Source of the DNA: Helicobacteraceae bacterium
Lineage (GTDB): Bacteria > Campylobacterota > Campylobacteria > Campylobacterales > SZUA-545
NCBI GenBank assembly: GCA_031258155.1
Contig: JAIRNH010000050.1
Location: 1 to 52,653, forward strand
Direction: 5' to 3'
DNA: 52,653 bases
The notes under the pieces are model-generated. The model saw only the letters and a list, made by a program, of their open reading frames with translations. It searched no databases and had not been told where the DNA came from. Every line of letters starts with the position of its first letter. The stretch's first letter is position 1. Shown piece after piece: positions 23,991 to 32,310 of this stretch. Both the position numbers and the translations under genes were made by a program.

Positions 23991-24734
23991 GTGTTTAAAG
24001 CCAAAAAACGCTTCGGTCAGAATTTTTTGACCGATCGTTTGATAGTCCAAAAAATCATTGAAGCGACGCCCGATTATCCGACGCGGATAGTTGAGATCGG
24101 ACCTGGCTTGGGTGATTTAACCGAAGCGATTTTAGCTAAAAGAGCGCTGACGGCGATTGAGATCGACGCCAATTTGGTAGGCGTTTTGAGAAAACGGTTC
24201 GCGTCGGCGGTTGCGCAAGGCAGATTGACGCTTTACTGCGCGGACGCGCTGGAGGCGTGGAAAAATGGTTTGGCAAACGAACCATACGCAATTGTAGCCA
24301 ATCTGCCGTACTATGTGGCGACGGAAATCATCTTAAAGGCTTTGCGCGATCCGCTCTGCAAAACGATAGTCGTTATGACGCAGTTGGAAGTGGCGCAAAA
24401 GTTTTGCGCTCTAGGCGCCGCCAATTCGTTGAGCCTTCTCGTTCAATCGATCGGAAGCGCCGAAATGTTATTTAAGGTTCCTAAAGAGGCGTTTAACCCC
24501 GCCCCAAAGGTGGAATCGGCGGTTATAAAAATTGTCAAAACAGAGGAGCGTTACGACGAGGGTTTTAGCCGCTTCTTAAAAAGAGCGTTTAAAACGCCGC
24601 GAAAGCGGCTCGCAAACGCTCTAAACGCGCCGATAACGACGCTTGAGGAGCTTGGAATTGGCGCGAACGCAAGAGCGCACGAGCTAAGTTTGGAACAGTT
24701 CAAAAGATTATACAAAGGATTAAAAGATGAATAA
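23991..24734 (+). CDS. rsmA: 16S rRNA dimethyladenosine transferase
   Basis: The 247-residue enzyme (also called KsgA) dimethylates A1518 and A1519 of 16S rRNA during 30S maturation. Starting at GTG, FKAKKRFGQNFLTD is the conserved N-terminus. The SAM site is VEIGPGLGDLT and the catalytic motif VANLPYYVATEI. It overlaps rnj by eight bases. It is read divergently from hisF; the 191 bases between hold both promoters. Confidence 0.96.
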   Translation: MFKAKKRFGQNFLTDRLIVQKIIEATPDYPTRIVEIGPGLGDLTEAILAKRALTAIEIDANLVGVLRKRFASAVAQGRLTLYCADALEAWKNGLANEPYAIVANLPYYVATEIILKALRDPLCKTIVVMTQLEVAQKFCALGAANSLSLLVQSIGSAEMLFKVPKEAFNPAPKVESAVIKIVKTEERYDEGFSRFLKRAFKTPRKRLANALNAPITTLEELGIGANARAHELSLEQFKRLYKGLKDE

Positions 24735-26772
24735 CGAAAACGATCCGTCGCCCGCAGGCGAAGATCCAAACGCGAACGCGACAAAAGAACGGCGCGTCAA
24801 ATGGCGAAAATACGCCGAGAAAAATCGCAAACCGAACGGCGCCGAACGGCGCGCAAAACGCGCGGGAGAGCCGATCAACGATCGCGTCGGCGAGGCAAGC
24901 GCAAACGTCGAAAATCGCGGGGAGGGCAAAAACGCGGCGTTTGTCCGAAAAGCGCCCAAGTTTATGAGCGGCGCGCCAAAGGCAAGCGATCCGACCTCCG
25001 GCGGCGTAGATGAAAACGGCGAGGGGTGGTTTGGGCGAATGCGCGACGCTCTTGAAGCCAATAGGGCAGGGCAAAACGAACGGCTTAACTCCTATACAAA
25101 GTTCGGCGATCCCAATAAATCGGCGCGTTTTGTCTCGCTAGGCGGACTAGATCAGATCGGCGGCAATATAGCCGTTTTTGAGACGGAGGATAGCGCGATC
25201 GTAGTAGATGCGGGCATGAGTTTTCCAACGCCGGACATGCATGGCGTGGATATTCTAACGCCCGATTTTAGCTACCTGCACGCCATAAAAGATAAGATCA
25301 AAGGGATTGTAATTACGCACGCGCACGAAGATCACATCGGCGCCGCGCCATATCTGTTTAAAGAGCTGCAAGTTCCGCTATACGGCACGCCGTTGCCGCT
25401 CGCGATGATTGGCAGTAAGTTCGACGAGCATAAGATAGTCGCGCACAAGAGCTATTTTCGCTTTGTGGAGAAGCGCAAACCCGTCAAAATCGGCGATTTT
25501 GAGGTGGAGTGGATACATATGACCCACTCGGTAATCGACGCTTGTTCGCTGGCTATCACGACCGAGGCGGGAACAATTATCCACACCGGAGACTTTAAAT
25601 TGGACAACAGCCCGATCGACGGCTATCCGCCCGATTATCACAGGTTGGCTTACTATGGCGAGCGCGGCGTTTTAGCGCTCTTTAGCGACAGCACTAACAG
25701 CTTCAACGCGGGAATGACGAAAAGCGAATCAATCGTAGGCAAAACCTTCGACGAACTTTTTTCCAAAGCGAAAGGGCGCGTAATAATGAGCACCTTTAGC
25801 TCCAACTCGCACCGTATCGCCCAGGCGATCGACAGCGCTAAAAAATATGGGCGCAAAGTGGCGGTGATTGGGCGATCGATGGAAAAAAACCTTAATATCG
25901 CCATGGAGCTAGAATACGTGAAAATCGATCAGAGGGTTTTTATCGACGCGCACGAGGTAGCCAAGCTACCCGACAATGAGATTTTGGTGATAACTACGGG
26001 CAGTCAGGGCGAAAGTCAGGCGGCGCTGTTTAGAATGAGCGTCAACGAACATCGCCACGTGCATATCAAGCCCTCCGACACGATCGTAATCAGCGCGAAA
26101 GCAATTCCCGGCAACGAAACGAGCATATCAACCGTGGTCAATCAGATCGCAAAAACGGGCGCGTCAATCGCCTATCAGGAGTTCAGCGAAATTCACGTAA
26201 GCGGACACGCCGCGCAGGAGGAGCAGAAAATGATGCTCCGTTTAGTCAAGCCGCGCTATTTTATCCCCGTCCACGGCGAGTATCAGCATCTTTTGAAGCA
26301 TAAAGAAACGGCGATAACATGCGGCGTATCAGAGCGCAATATCAGCGTGCTGGAGGACGGCGAGCAGATAGATATCTCGCATAGAGGCGTGCGTAAAACG
26401 CGCAGCGTGCGAAGCGGCAAAACCTTTATAGACAATCAGAGCAATCGCGAAGTAGAGAGCGAGGTGGTATTTGACCGACAAAACCTCGCCAAAGAAGGGA
26501 TTATTATGCTTATAGCGCAACTTGATAAGCAAGAACATAAGTTAGCCTCGCGCCCTAAAGTAACAAGTTTCGGGCTGGTGGCGCAAAAGCGCGAGCATAA
26601 GTTTAATAAGGAGATCGAAACGTTAATAGACAGTTTTGTCGCGGGGTTAAAACCCGAAGAGTATAGCAATCCACGCTTGATTGAGAACAATCTTCGTCAG
26701 GCGATCAAAAAAATGGTTTTTCGCGCTCTGAAAAAGTATCCGATTATTGTGCCAAACATCTTTGTGCAATAG
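24727..26772 (+). CDS. rnj: Ribonuclease J
   Basis: This 681-residue metallo-beta-lactamase/beta-CASP nuclease processes and degrades mRNA with 5'-3' exo and endo activity. The zinc motif HAHEDH is at 198-203, with downstream TGSQGE and HVSGHA motifs of the beta-CASP fold. Residues 1-130 are a low-complexity, Asn/Arg/Lys/Gly-rich basic extension absent from Gram-positive RNase J but known from Helicobacter pylori, where RNase J works with an RNA helicase. The catalytic core starts near residue 133 (ARFVSLGGLDQIGGNIAVFE). Confidence 0.95.
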   Translation: MNNENDPSPAGEDPNANATKERRVKWRKYAEKNRKPNGAERRAKRAGEPINDRVGEASANVENRGEGKNAAFVRKAPKFMSGAPKASDPTSGGVDENGEGWFGRMRDALEANRAGQNERLNSYTKFGDPNKSARFVSLGGLDQIGGNIAVFETEDSAIVVDAGMSFPTPDMHGVDILTPDFSYLHAIKDKIKGIVITHAHEDHIGAAPYLFKELQVPLYGTPLPLAMIGSKFDEHKIVAHKSYFRFVEKRKPVKIGDFEVEWIHMTHSVIDACSLAITTEAGTIIHTGDFKLDNSPIDGYPPDYHRLAYYGERGVLALFSDSTNSFNAGMTKSESIVGKTFDELFSKAKGRVIMSTFSSNSHRIAQAIDSAKKYGRKVAVIGRSMEKNLNIAMELEYVKIDQRVFIDAHEVAKLPDNEILVITTGSQGESQAALFRMSVNEHRHVHIKPSDTIVISAKAIPGNETSISTVVNQIAKTGASIAYQEFSEIHVSGHAAQEEQKMMLRLVKPRYFIPVHGEYQHLLKHKETAITCGVSERNISVLEDGEQIDISHRGVRKTRSVRSGKTFIDNQSNREVESEVVFDRQNLAKEGIIMLIAQLDKQEHKLASRPKVTSFGLVAQKREHKFNKEIETLIDSFVAGLKPEEYSNPRLIENNLRQAIKKMVFRALKKYPIIVPNIFVQ

Positions 26773-26947
26773 TCGCGCCGATAAAAACGCAACCGGCGAA
26801 GCGTTTAAAACGCGCCTCGATTATTTTTGACGCAAAAGCCGCGCCGAGCGCCTAAACTAACGCAGAAGCAGGCATAACGCGGCAAGCAAGCTGGAAGGGC
26901 GGGGCGGGGCTTCTTGCGTCGGCTTTGGCGCAATCGGCGGCGAGCGC

Positions 26948-27049
26948 ATGCATATTTACACAAAACCTATCATGATAGCCGAAATCAAACGCGCCGCGTC
27001 TGCGGACGGCGTCAGCAAGGAAGAGTTTTACGCGGTAGCGCGAAACTAG
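26948..27049 (+). CDS. Possible small ORF or gene remnant
   Basis: An ATG opens 33 codons (MHIYTKPIMIAEIKRAASAD, then a short helix-like end EEFYAVARN) before TAG. The codon choice is host-like and the text looks amphipathic, unlike random DNA, but there is no ribosome site and no family I know. It may be the surviving part of a longer gene. Confidence 0.2.
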   Translation: MHIYTKPIMIAEIKRAASADGVSKEEFYAVARN

Positions 27050-27251
27050 AGTAGTTTAGCGACGAGGAATAGCCGTAGGCTCCCGATTCGCGCTCCTTAG
27101 AAGGCTTTCGCGTATCGCCAAAGGAACAGCGGGAAACTAGACGAAGCGGCGCGAAAATCGCTAGATTTTCTCCGAAACAACGGGCGATCTAGGCGCTGTA
27201 AACGTCGCGTTAAAACGGTCAATCGCATAAAATTAAATATTCGCCTTTCCA

Positions 27252-27324
27252 TCATTCCCTCGAAAGCAAAAATCCAGACGCGCCAAAGGCGCAAAATAGT
27301 GGATACTCGTTTTTACGGGTATGA
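27252..27324. repeat. REP-like imperfect palindrome
   Basis: Two 25-base arms (27252-27276 and 27300-27324) form an imperfect inverted repeat with TCAT at the outer ends and ATCCA at the inner ends, loop 23 bases. The right arm recurs at 48483-48504 with 20 of 22 bases identical (reverse orientation). The layout resembles the widespread TCATTCCCG-type intergenic repeats of proteobacteria. Confidence 0.6.
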
Positions 27325-27518
27325 CCAGAGAGGGGGAGCGGCGCGAGGATAAGAGATGGGGCGCCAGCGTTAGCGAAGCGGCGATAAGGCGAGCGACAAA
27401 CGAGTTTAAAAGCCGACAACTCGCGCCGCGAATAGCTTTTGCTATAGGTTTGTTTGCCCTTTTATGGCTCGTTAACAAGGGCGAGCGTTAACATATTTGT
27501 TTCAATTCTACGAGAGAC

Positions 27519-27550
27519 GTTTCAACCCACGCGCCCGCAAGGAGCGCGGT
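27519..27550. repeat. Single type I-C CRISPR-like repeat (orphan)
   Basis: GTTTCAACCCACGCGCCCGC (27519-27538) followed by AAGGAGCGCGGT closely follows the reverse-complement form of type I-C repeats, which start GTTTCAATCCACGC and end in a GCGAC-like arm. A partial GTTTCAATTC lies 20 bases upstream at 27499. No second full copy follows at a spacer distance and no cas gene is in the window, so this is at most a relic. Confidence 0.4.
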
Positions 27551-27714
27551 TTTGTGATTCCAGCGTTTTTTCGCGTTTATGCGCCATAAAACGCCTTTTA
27601 AAGAAACCGAAGCCAAAAAAAATAAACTCTGAAAAATGCCAACTAGACCGCGCCCCGTTTGTGTTTTTTGTCTTTCTCAAAATCCCGCAAACAGTTCGAT
27701 TTCAAACTTTAATT

Positions 27715-27738
27715 TATAATAGCCTTTCTCAGATTGAG
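27715..27738 (+). promoter_or_regulatory. TATAAT element with downstream hairpin
   Basis: A perfect TATAAT (27715-27720) stands in AT-rich DNA and is followed by TCTCAGATTGAGA (27727-27739), a 5-base stem with a three-base loop. No gene follows on this strand (fabH converges), so it may start a small RNA or a transcript antisense to fabH. It is weak evidence on its own. Confidence 0.3.
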
Positions 27739-27807
27739 AGGATATAGCGGCGTAACGAATTGACGCTCTCGTATAACGCGCCGCCGGACATCGCCGATCT
27801 CCTTTTG

Positions 27808-28797
27808 TTAGCCGCCAAAACGAACGAGCGCGCTACCCCAAGTCAGCCCGCCGCCAAAAGCGTCAAGCAGGGTTAGATCGCCCGTTTTTAATCGTCCCGC
27901 CTCAAACAGTTCGTTGATCGCCATTGGAATCGACGCGGCGCTGGTGTTGCCGTAGCGATCGACGGTCAAAACCACCTGATCCTCTCTTAAACCGATCGCC
28001 TCTCCCACGGCTTTGATAATTCGCAAATTGGCTTGGTGGGGGATAAAGTGCGCTATCTGCGAAGGCTTGAGGTTGTTGCGAGCCAAAATCTCTATCACGT
28101 CGTTTGAGAGAGCGCGCACCGCCAACTTAAAAGTTTCGTTGCCCTTCATACGCATAAACGGCTTGTGCGGCTTGTCGTCGCGGATCGGATTTTTGCTGCC
28201 GCCGTCGATGTAGAGATTATCCCACTGCGCGCCGTCGCTAGAAATTTTAATATCGACGATCGCCTTTAGCGGATCGTCCGTCGCGCCGATCACCGCCGCG
28301 CCCGCGCCGTCGCCAAACAACACGCACACGGAGCGATCGGAGTAGTCCATAAAACGGCTGGAGGCTTCCGCGCCGACGATCAGCACGTTGCTTGCCATGC
28401 CGGACTCCACGTAGGCTTTGGCGGTGGCAAGCGCGTAGATAAAGCCGCTACACGCCGCGAGCGTATCAAACGCGGGGGTGCTGATCGCGCCGAGTTTGCC
28501 CGCGATCACCGCCGCCGTAGAGGGCATAAATAGAAAATCGCCCGAAAGCGTGGCGGCGATAATCATATCTATATCGCCGATCGCAAGGTTCGCGCGCGCT
28601 ATCGCCTGCCGCGCCGCCAAAACGCCGAGGTCGCTGGCGGCTTGATCGTCGGCGGCTATGCGCCGCTCCTTGATGCCCGTGCGCTTCACTATCCACTCGT
28701 CGGTGGTATCGACCATCTTCTCTAGATCGGCGTTGGTTAGCCGTTTTTCGGGCGAATACGCGCCGATCGAGAGCATAGAGGCGTATGTTTTGCTCAA
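27808..28797 (-). CDS. fabH: Beta-ketoacyl-ACP synthase III
   Basis: The 329-residue enzyme starts fatty-acid synthesis by condensing acetyl-CoA with malonyl-ACP. The Cys-His-Asn triad is visible: Cys in DTLAACSGFIYAL, His in FIPHQANLRII, Asn in YGNTSAASIP. The end GGGLTWGSALVRF is typical. Its start overlaps plsX by four bases; it is the last gene of the fdxA/ndk-DUF177-rpmF-plsX-fabH cluster. Confidence 0.97.
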   Translation of the reverse strand: MSKTYASMLSIGAYSPEKRLTNADLEKMVDTTDEWIVKRTGIKERRIAADDQAASDLGVLAARQAIARANLAIGDIDMIIAATLSGDFLFMPSTAAVIAGKLGAISTPAFDTLAACSGFIYALATAKAYVESGMASNVLIVGAEASSRFMDYSDRSVCVLFGDGAGAAVIGATDDPLKAIVDIKISSDGAQWDNLYIDGGSKNPIRDDKPHKPFMRMKGNETFKLAVRALSNDVIEILARNNLKPSQIAHFIPHQANLRIIKAVGEAIGLREDQVVLTVDRYGNTSAASIPMAINELFEAGRLKTGDLTLLDAFGGGLTWGSALVRFGG

Positions 28798-29816
28798 TCG
28801 CCGCCTTTGGGCGAGAACTTATCTAGGTTTTGCAGTATAAGCGCGTTTACGTCGGATTCGATATACGAGATAGCGTTAAGGCAGGCGTTTTTGATCGCTT
28901 TGGGCGTAGATTTGCCGTGGCTGATAATCGCCGAGCCGTTAACGCCCACAAGCGGCGCGCCGCCGTATTCGTCGTAATCCATGCTCTTTTTCAGCGCCTT
29001 AAACGCGGGCTTCATAAGCAGATAGCCAAGAATCGCTAACGGCGATTTTTTCACGTTCTGTTTGATAACCTCGACAACCGCCTTTACCAGCCCTTCGCTA
29101 GTCTTTAGCAGCGCGTTGCCGACAAAGCCGTCGCATACGATCACGTCGAAACGCCCGTTGAAAATATCGCCGCCTTCCGCGTTGCCAACGAAATTAAAGC
29201 CCTTCGATCGCGCCGATTTGAGCAGGGCGAAGCTGTCTTTGACCAACTTGTCGCCCTTGCCGTCCTCTTCGCCGTTTGCGAGCAGAGCCACCTTCGGATC
29301 GTCGATTTTTAGCAGTTTTTGGGCGTAGGCGTGTCCCATAATCGCCGATTGGAAGAGATGTTTCGGTTCGGAATCAACGTTCGCGCCCACGTCGAGAACA
29401 AGCGTGTGTTTGTTTGCGATCGATGTTGGCATTAAAGTTGCGATCGCGGGGCGCGAAACCCCTTTAAGCCGTCCGATTTTAAGCGTGGCAAGACTCATCG
29501 TCGCGCCGCTGTGTCCGGCGGAGACCACCGCGTCCGCCTCTTTTTTCGCCACAAGCTCGACCGCTTTATAGATAGCGCTCTCTTTGCGCTTGAGCGCGTC
29601 GGTGGCTTGATCGCTCATCGCGATAGCGTCGTTCGCCTCGATCGTCTTTACCCGATCGTGAAACTTACGCGGCAGTTCGGCGAGAACTTCGGCGCTTTTG
29701 CCGACCAAGATCGCCTCGAAATCTACGGCTTCCAACGCCAAAGCGACCCCCGCGACAATCGGCGAACAACCAAAATCGCCGCCCATCGCGTCGATAGCGA
29801 CTCGGACTTTGCTCAC
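28794..29816 (-). CDS. plsX: Phosphate acyltransferase PlsX
   Basis: The 340-residue enzyme makes acyl-phosphate from acyl-ACP for phospholipid synthesis. The start RVAIDAMGGDFGCSPIVAGV is diagnostic and VSAGHSGATMSLA and LVLDVGANVDSEP also match. It lies three bases after rpmF and overlaps fabH, so lipid and ribosomal genes share a transcript, a common bacterial arrangement. Confidence 0.97.
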   Translation of the reverse strand: MSKVRVAIDAMGGDFGCSPIVAGVALALEAVDFEAILVGKSAEVLAELPRKFHDRVKTIEANDAIAMSDQATDALKRKESAIYKAVELVAKKEADAVVSAGHSGATMSLATLKIGRLKGVSRPAIATLMPTSIANKHTLVLDVGANVDSEPKHLFQSAIMGHAYAQKLLKIDDPKVALLANGEEDGKGDKLVKDSFALLKSARSKGFNFVGNAEGGDIFNGRFDVIVCDGFVGNALLKTSEGLVKAVVEVIKQNVKKSPLAILGYLLMKPAFKALKKSMDYDEYGGAPLVGVNGSAIISHGKSTPKAIKNACLNAISYIESDVNALILQNLDKFSPKGGD

Positions 29817-29819
29817 GAT

Positions 29820-29966
29820 CTACTTTGCGCCGCAGGAGGGGCAGAGATGGTGCGGCAACTTAAACGCGCCGCATTTGCATTTAACGGGCGATTTAAGCGT
29901 CAATTTGTAATGCGTTCGACGTTTCGCCGCTCTTGTGTGGGACACTCTTCTCTTAGGCACAGCCAT
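29820..29966 (-). CDS. rpmF: 50S ribosomal protein L32
   Basis: The 48-residue protein starts [20 protein letters not shown], the L32 signature. Four cysteines (30, 32, 42 and 45) form the zinc ribbon in CKCG and CPSCG, so this is the zinc-binding form. It lies between the DUF177 gene and plsX, the standard context. Confidence 0.97.
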   Translation of the reverse strand: MAVPKRRVSHTRAAKRRTHYKLTLKSPVKCKCGAFKLPHHLCPSCGAK

Positions 29967-29992
29967 TTTGGACTCCTTTTGTCAATTTTACG

Positions 29993-30349
29993 TTAGCGCT
30001 TTTGGCAGTTATCGCAACGGTGGTAGTCGCACTCGATCGAGGCGATTTCGCCGCGCAAAATCTCCTCTAAATCTATCGCGCCCTTTTGCTCGATCACAGC
30101 CTCTCGCGTCTCTTTATCTTTGTCGTTATAAACGCCGTCGCTGATTAACAGTTCAATCTCTTCGTCTAGCGCGTAATCATACTCTTTATAGCATATATCG
30201 CAGTTTAGCCGAGTCGCGCCCGTCAATTTTCCGCGAAAAAGCGCCAGAGCCGCCCCCTTAGCGCTAAGCTCGCCCTCCATAAGCGCCGCGCCAATCGCAA
30301 CCTTAACGGCGAGAGGCTCTTTGCCCGCTTTTGGAAAGGGAACGCCCAT
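29993..30349 (-). CDS. DUF177 (YceD) family protein
   Basis: The 118-residue product has the family core GATRLNCDICYKEYDYALDE with its CxxC and a second pair near the end (CDYHRCDNCQ), followed by LEEILRGEIA in between. YceD proteins sit upstream of rpmF in most bacteria and are linked to 23S rRNA accumulation. Its ATG overlaps the ndk stop (TAATG). The N-terminus may be shortened in comparison with E. coli YceD. Confidence 0.85.
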   Translation of the reverse strand: MGVPFPKAGKEPLAVKVAIGAALMEGELSAKGAALALFRGKLTGATRLNCDICYKEYDYALDEEIELLISDGVYNDKDKETREAVIEQKGAIDLEEILRGEIASIECDYHRCDNCQKR

Positions 30350-30762
30350 TAAAAAATCTCGAACGCTCCGAAAAACTGCGCGATCTCTTTCGCCGCGTTT
30401 TCGGCGCTGTCGCTGCCATGAACGGCGTTAGCGTCGATCGAATCGGCGAAATCGGCGCGGATCGTGCCTTTTGCCGCCTCTTTCGGATTGGTCGCGCCCA
30501 TCAGCTCGCGATTTTTCGCCACCGCGTTTTCGCCTTCTAAAACCGCAACGAATACGGGCGCGCTTGTCATGAAATCCACAAGATCGTTAAAAAACGGGCG
30601 TTCCTTGTGGATCGCGTAAAAACTCTCCGCTTCGCGGCGGCTTAGATAGAGCGTTTTCGCCGCCGCGATCCTAAGCCCGTTGGATTCAAAGCGATCGACG
30701 ATCTTGCCGATCACGCCCTTTTTTACCGCGTCCGGTTTAATGATTGAGAGGGTTCGTTCCAT
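30349..30762 (-). CDS. ndk: Nucleoside diphosphate kinase
   Basis: The 137-residue enzyme balances nucleoside triphosphates. [20 protein letters not shown] is the family start, and the phosphohistidine lies in [16 protein letters not shown]. Full length. It precedes DUF177 with a one-base overlap and follows the ferredoxin gene after 85 bases. Confidence 0.98.
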   Translation of the reverse strand: MERTLSIIKPDAVKKGVIGKIVDRFESNGLRIAAAKTLYLSRREAESFYAIHKERPFFNDLVDFMTSAPVFVAVLEGENAVAKNRELMGATNPKEAAKGTIRADFADSIDANAVHGSDSAENAAKEIAQFFGAFEIF

Positions 30763-30847
30763 ATACTCTCGCCTTATTTCACAAAATAGGGGCGCGATTA
30801 TACCAAAAGGCGCTTACGCGCAATTAAAGGGCGGCTAAACGCGGTTG

Positions 30848-31102
30848 TTAGCCGAGTACGGGCGCTTCGGCGGCTTTGCCGCGCTTATTGCCCTCCGCCC
30901 AGACAATACAGGCGTCGGTCGGACAGGCGCTAGCGCACGCTGGTTCCGCGTGATGACCCTCGCACTCGACGCATTTGTCGGGATAAACGTAGTAAATCCC
31001 GCTATTTTCGGGGTTATCCCCGTCGTCCACAATCGCGCCAACAGGACATTCGTCGATACAGCCCCCGCAGGCGATGCACAGATCGGTGATTTTTACAGCC
31101 AT
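30848..31102 (-). CDS. fdxA: 2[4Fe-4S] ferredoxin
   Basis: The 84-residue cytosolic electron carrier has two cluster motifs: CIACGGCIDECP (residues 9-20) and a second, CVEC...CASACP, with a longer insertion between the second and third cysteines, as in the Alvin-type ferredoxins. It fits the FdxA of Campylobacterota that lies before ndk. An AT-rich promoter region precedes it. Confidence 0.88.
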   Translation of the reverse strand: MAVKITDLCIACGGCIDECPVGAIVDDGDNPENSGIYYVYPDKCVECEGHHAEPACASACPTDACIVWAEGNKRGKAAEAPVLG

Positions 31103-31104
31103 TT

Positions 31105-31168
31105 TGCAACCTTTATAAAAGAATTATTGAATTACTTTATCAAAACAACTATTAAGTTAATATAAAAT
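31105..31168 (-). promoter_or_regulatory. AT-rich promoter region of the ferredoxin gene
   Basis: The 68 bases between metK and fdxA are strongly AT-rich compared with the genome. Read on the reverse strand they include TTGATA, then TTATAAA about 20 bases later and AAAGG before the ATG. It likely drives fdxA and perhaps ndk onward. Confidence 0.45.
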
Positions 31169-31170
31169 TA

Positions 31171-32310
31171 CTAAAGCGCGGCGCGAATATCGTCGATTTT
31201 GTCCGTCTTTTCCCAGCCAAATCCGTCGTTTTCGCGCCCAAAATGTCCGTAAGCGGCGGCAAGACGATATTGCGGCTTAAACAGACCGATGCTCGCGGCG
31301 GCGCCTTCCGGCGTTAGATCGAAGGTCTTTTTGATCGCGTTTATAATTCGCGCTTCGTCTAGTTTTGGAGCGAATTCGCCGCGAACGGCGATCCCGATCG
31401 GCTCGATTGCGCCGATCGCGTATGTTAGATAGACCGCGATCTCTTTCGCCGCTTTCGCCGCCGCGAGATTTTTGGCGATATAGCGCGCCATATACGCGCC
31501 GACGCGATCGATTTTCAGCGGGTCTTTGCCGCTTAACGCTCCGCCGCCGTGCGGCGCGTCCGGTCCGTAGAAGTCCATAACGCTTTTTCGCCCCGTAAGT
31601 CCCGTATCCGCCTGCGGTCCGCCGATCACAAACGACCCCGCGGGGTTTATCTCTACTTGCGCGTTATCGTCGAACAACGATTGCGGCAGCGCCTCTTTTA
31701 CTACCTCTTCCATAATCGCCTCGCGCAGGTTTTTAAGCGAAACGCTTCTGGCGTGGTGCGCGGAGACCAAAACGTGCGTTAGCTTGGGCGCGCGCTCGTC
31801 GTCAAAACGAAGGGCGACCTGCGCTTTGCCGTCGGGTAGCAAGAAGGGCAAAAGACCCTCTTTTCTGACGCGCGCCAATCGGCGGGTAAGTCTATGAGCG
31901 AGCGAGATAGGCAGCGGTATAAATTCGGGCGTTTCGTCGCAGGCGTAACCGACGAGTATCGCCTGATCGGACGCGCCCAGTTTGCCGTTCGAACGAACGC
32001 CGTCGGCTATATCCGGACTTCGCTCGTTCACCGCCGTAATTACTCCTGCGCTTCGATAGTCGAAACCAAAACCGCCGTCGGTGTAGCCGATCTCTCGAAT
32101 GGCGTTTCTGGCGATCTCGCCGAGAGGCGCGTAGGCTTCGGTTTTCATCTCGCCCGCTATAACGCAAAAGCCGTTTGAGATCAGCGTTTCGCAAGCGACG
32201 CTCGCGTTTTTATCCCGCTCGATCAGCGCGTCCACAATAGCGTCGCTGATCTGATCGGCGATCTTGTCGGGATGTCCTTCGGTAACGGATTCGGCGGTTC
32301 GTATTCTCAT
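31171..32310 (-). CDS. metK: S-adenosylmethionine synthetase
   Basis: The 379-residue enzyme makes SAM from methionine and ATP. Motifs: ESVTEGHPDKIADQISDAI (methionine/metal site) near the start, GGGALSGKDPLKIDRVGAYM (phosphate loop) in the second half. Its start overlaps the aroC stop by four bases, so it is the last gene of the LapB-like-rnhA-rnc-aroC-metK operon. Confidence 0.97.
   Translation of the reverse strand: MRIRTAESVTEGHPDKIADQISDAIVDALIERDKNASVACETLISNGFCVIAGEMKTEAYAPLGEIARNAIREIGYTDGGFGFDYRSAGVITAVNERSPDIADGVRSNGKLGASDQAILVGYACDETPEFIPLPISLAHRLTRRLARVRKEGLLPFLLPDGKAQVALRFDDERAPKLTHVLVSAHHARSVSLKNLREAIMEEVVKEALPQSLFDDNAQVEINPAGSFVIGGPQADTGLTGRKSVMDFYGPDAPHGGGALSGKDPLKIDRVGAYMARYIAKNLAAAKAAKEIAVYLTYAIGAIEPIGIAVRGEFAPKLDEARIINAIKKTFDLTPEGAAASIGLFKPQYRLAAAYGHFGRENDGFGWEKTDKIDDIRAAL

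Larger units (their letters stand above)
26773..27807. other. Long gene-poor gap between rnj and fabH
   Basis: No protein gene of normal size is supported in these 1,035 bases. The gap holds a small possible ORF (26948-27049), a REP-like palindrome (27252-27324), a single I-C-type CRISPR-like repeat (27519-27550), and a TATAAT element with a small hairpin (27715-27738). Several short stretches look like decayed coding DNA. Both flanking genes point into the gap. Confidence 0.6.

Noticed and set aside
24700-25074. 124-codon minus-strand ORF opposite the start of RNase J
   Set aside because: Antisense shadow of the low-complexity N-terminal extension of RNase J.
27499-27600. CRISPR array
   Set aside because: Only one full repeat-like unit; no second copy at spacer distance and no cas genes.
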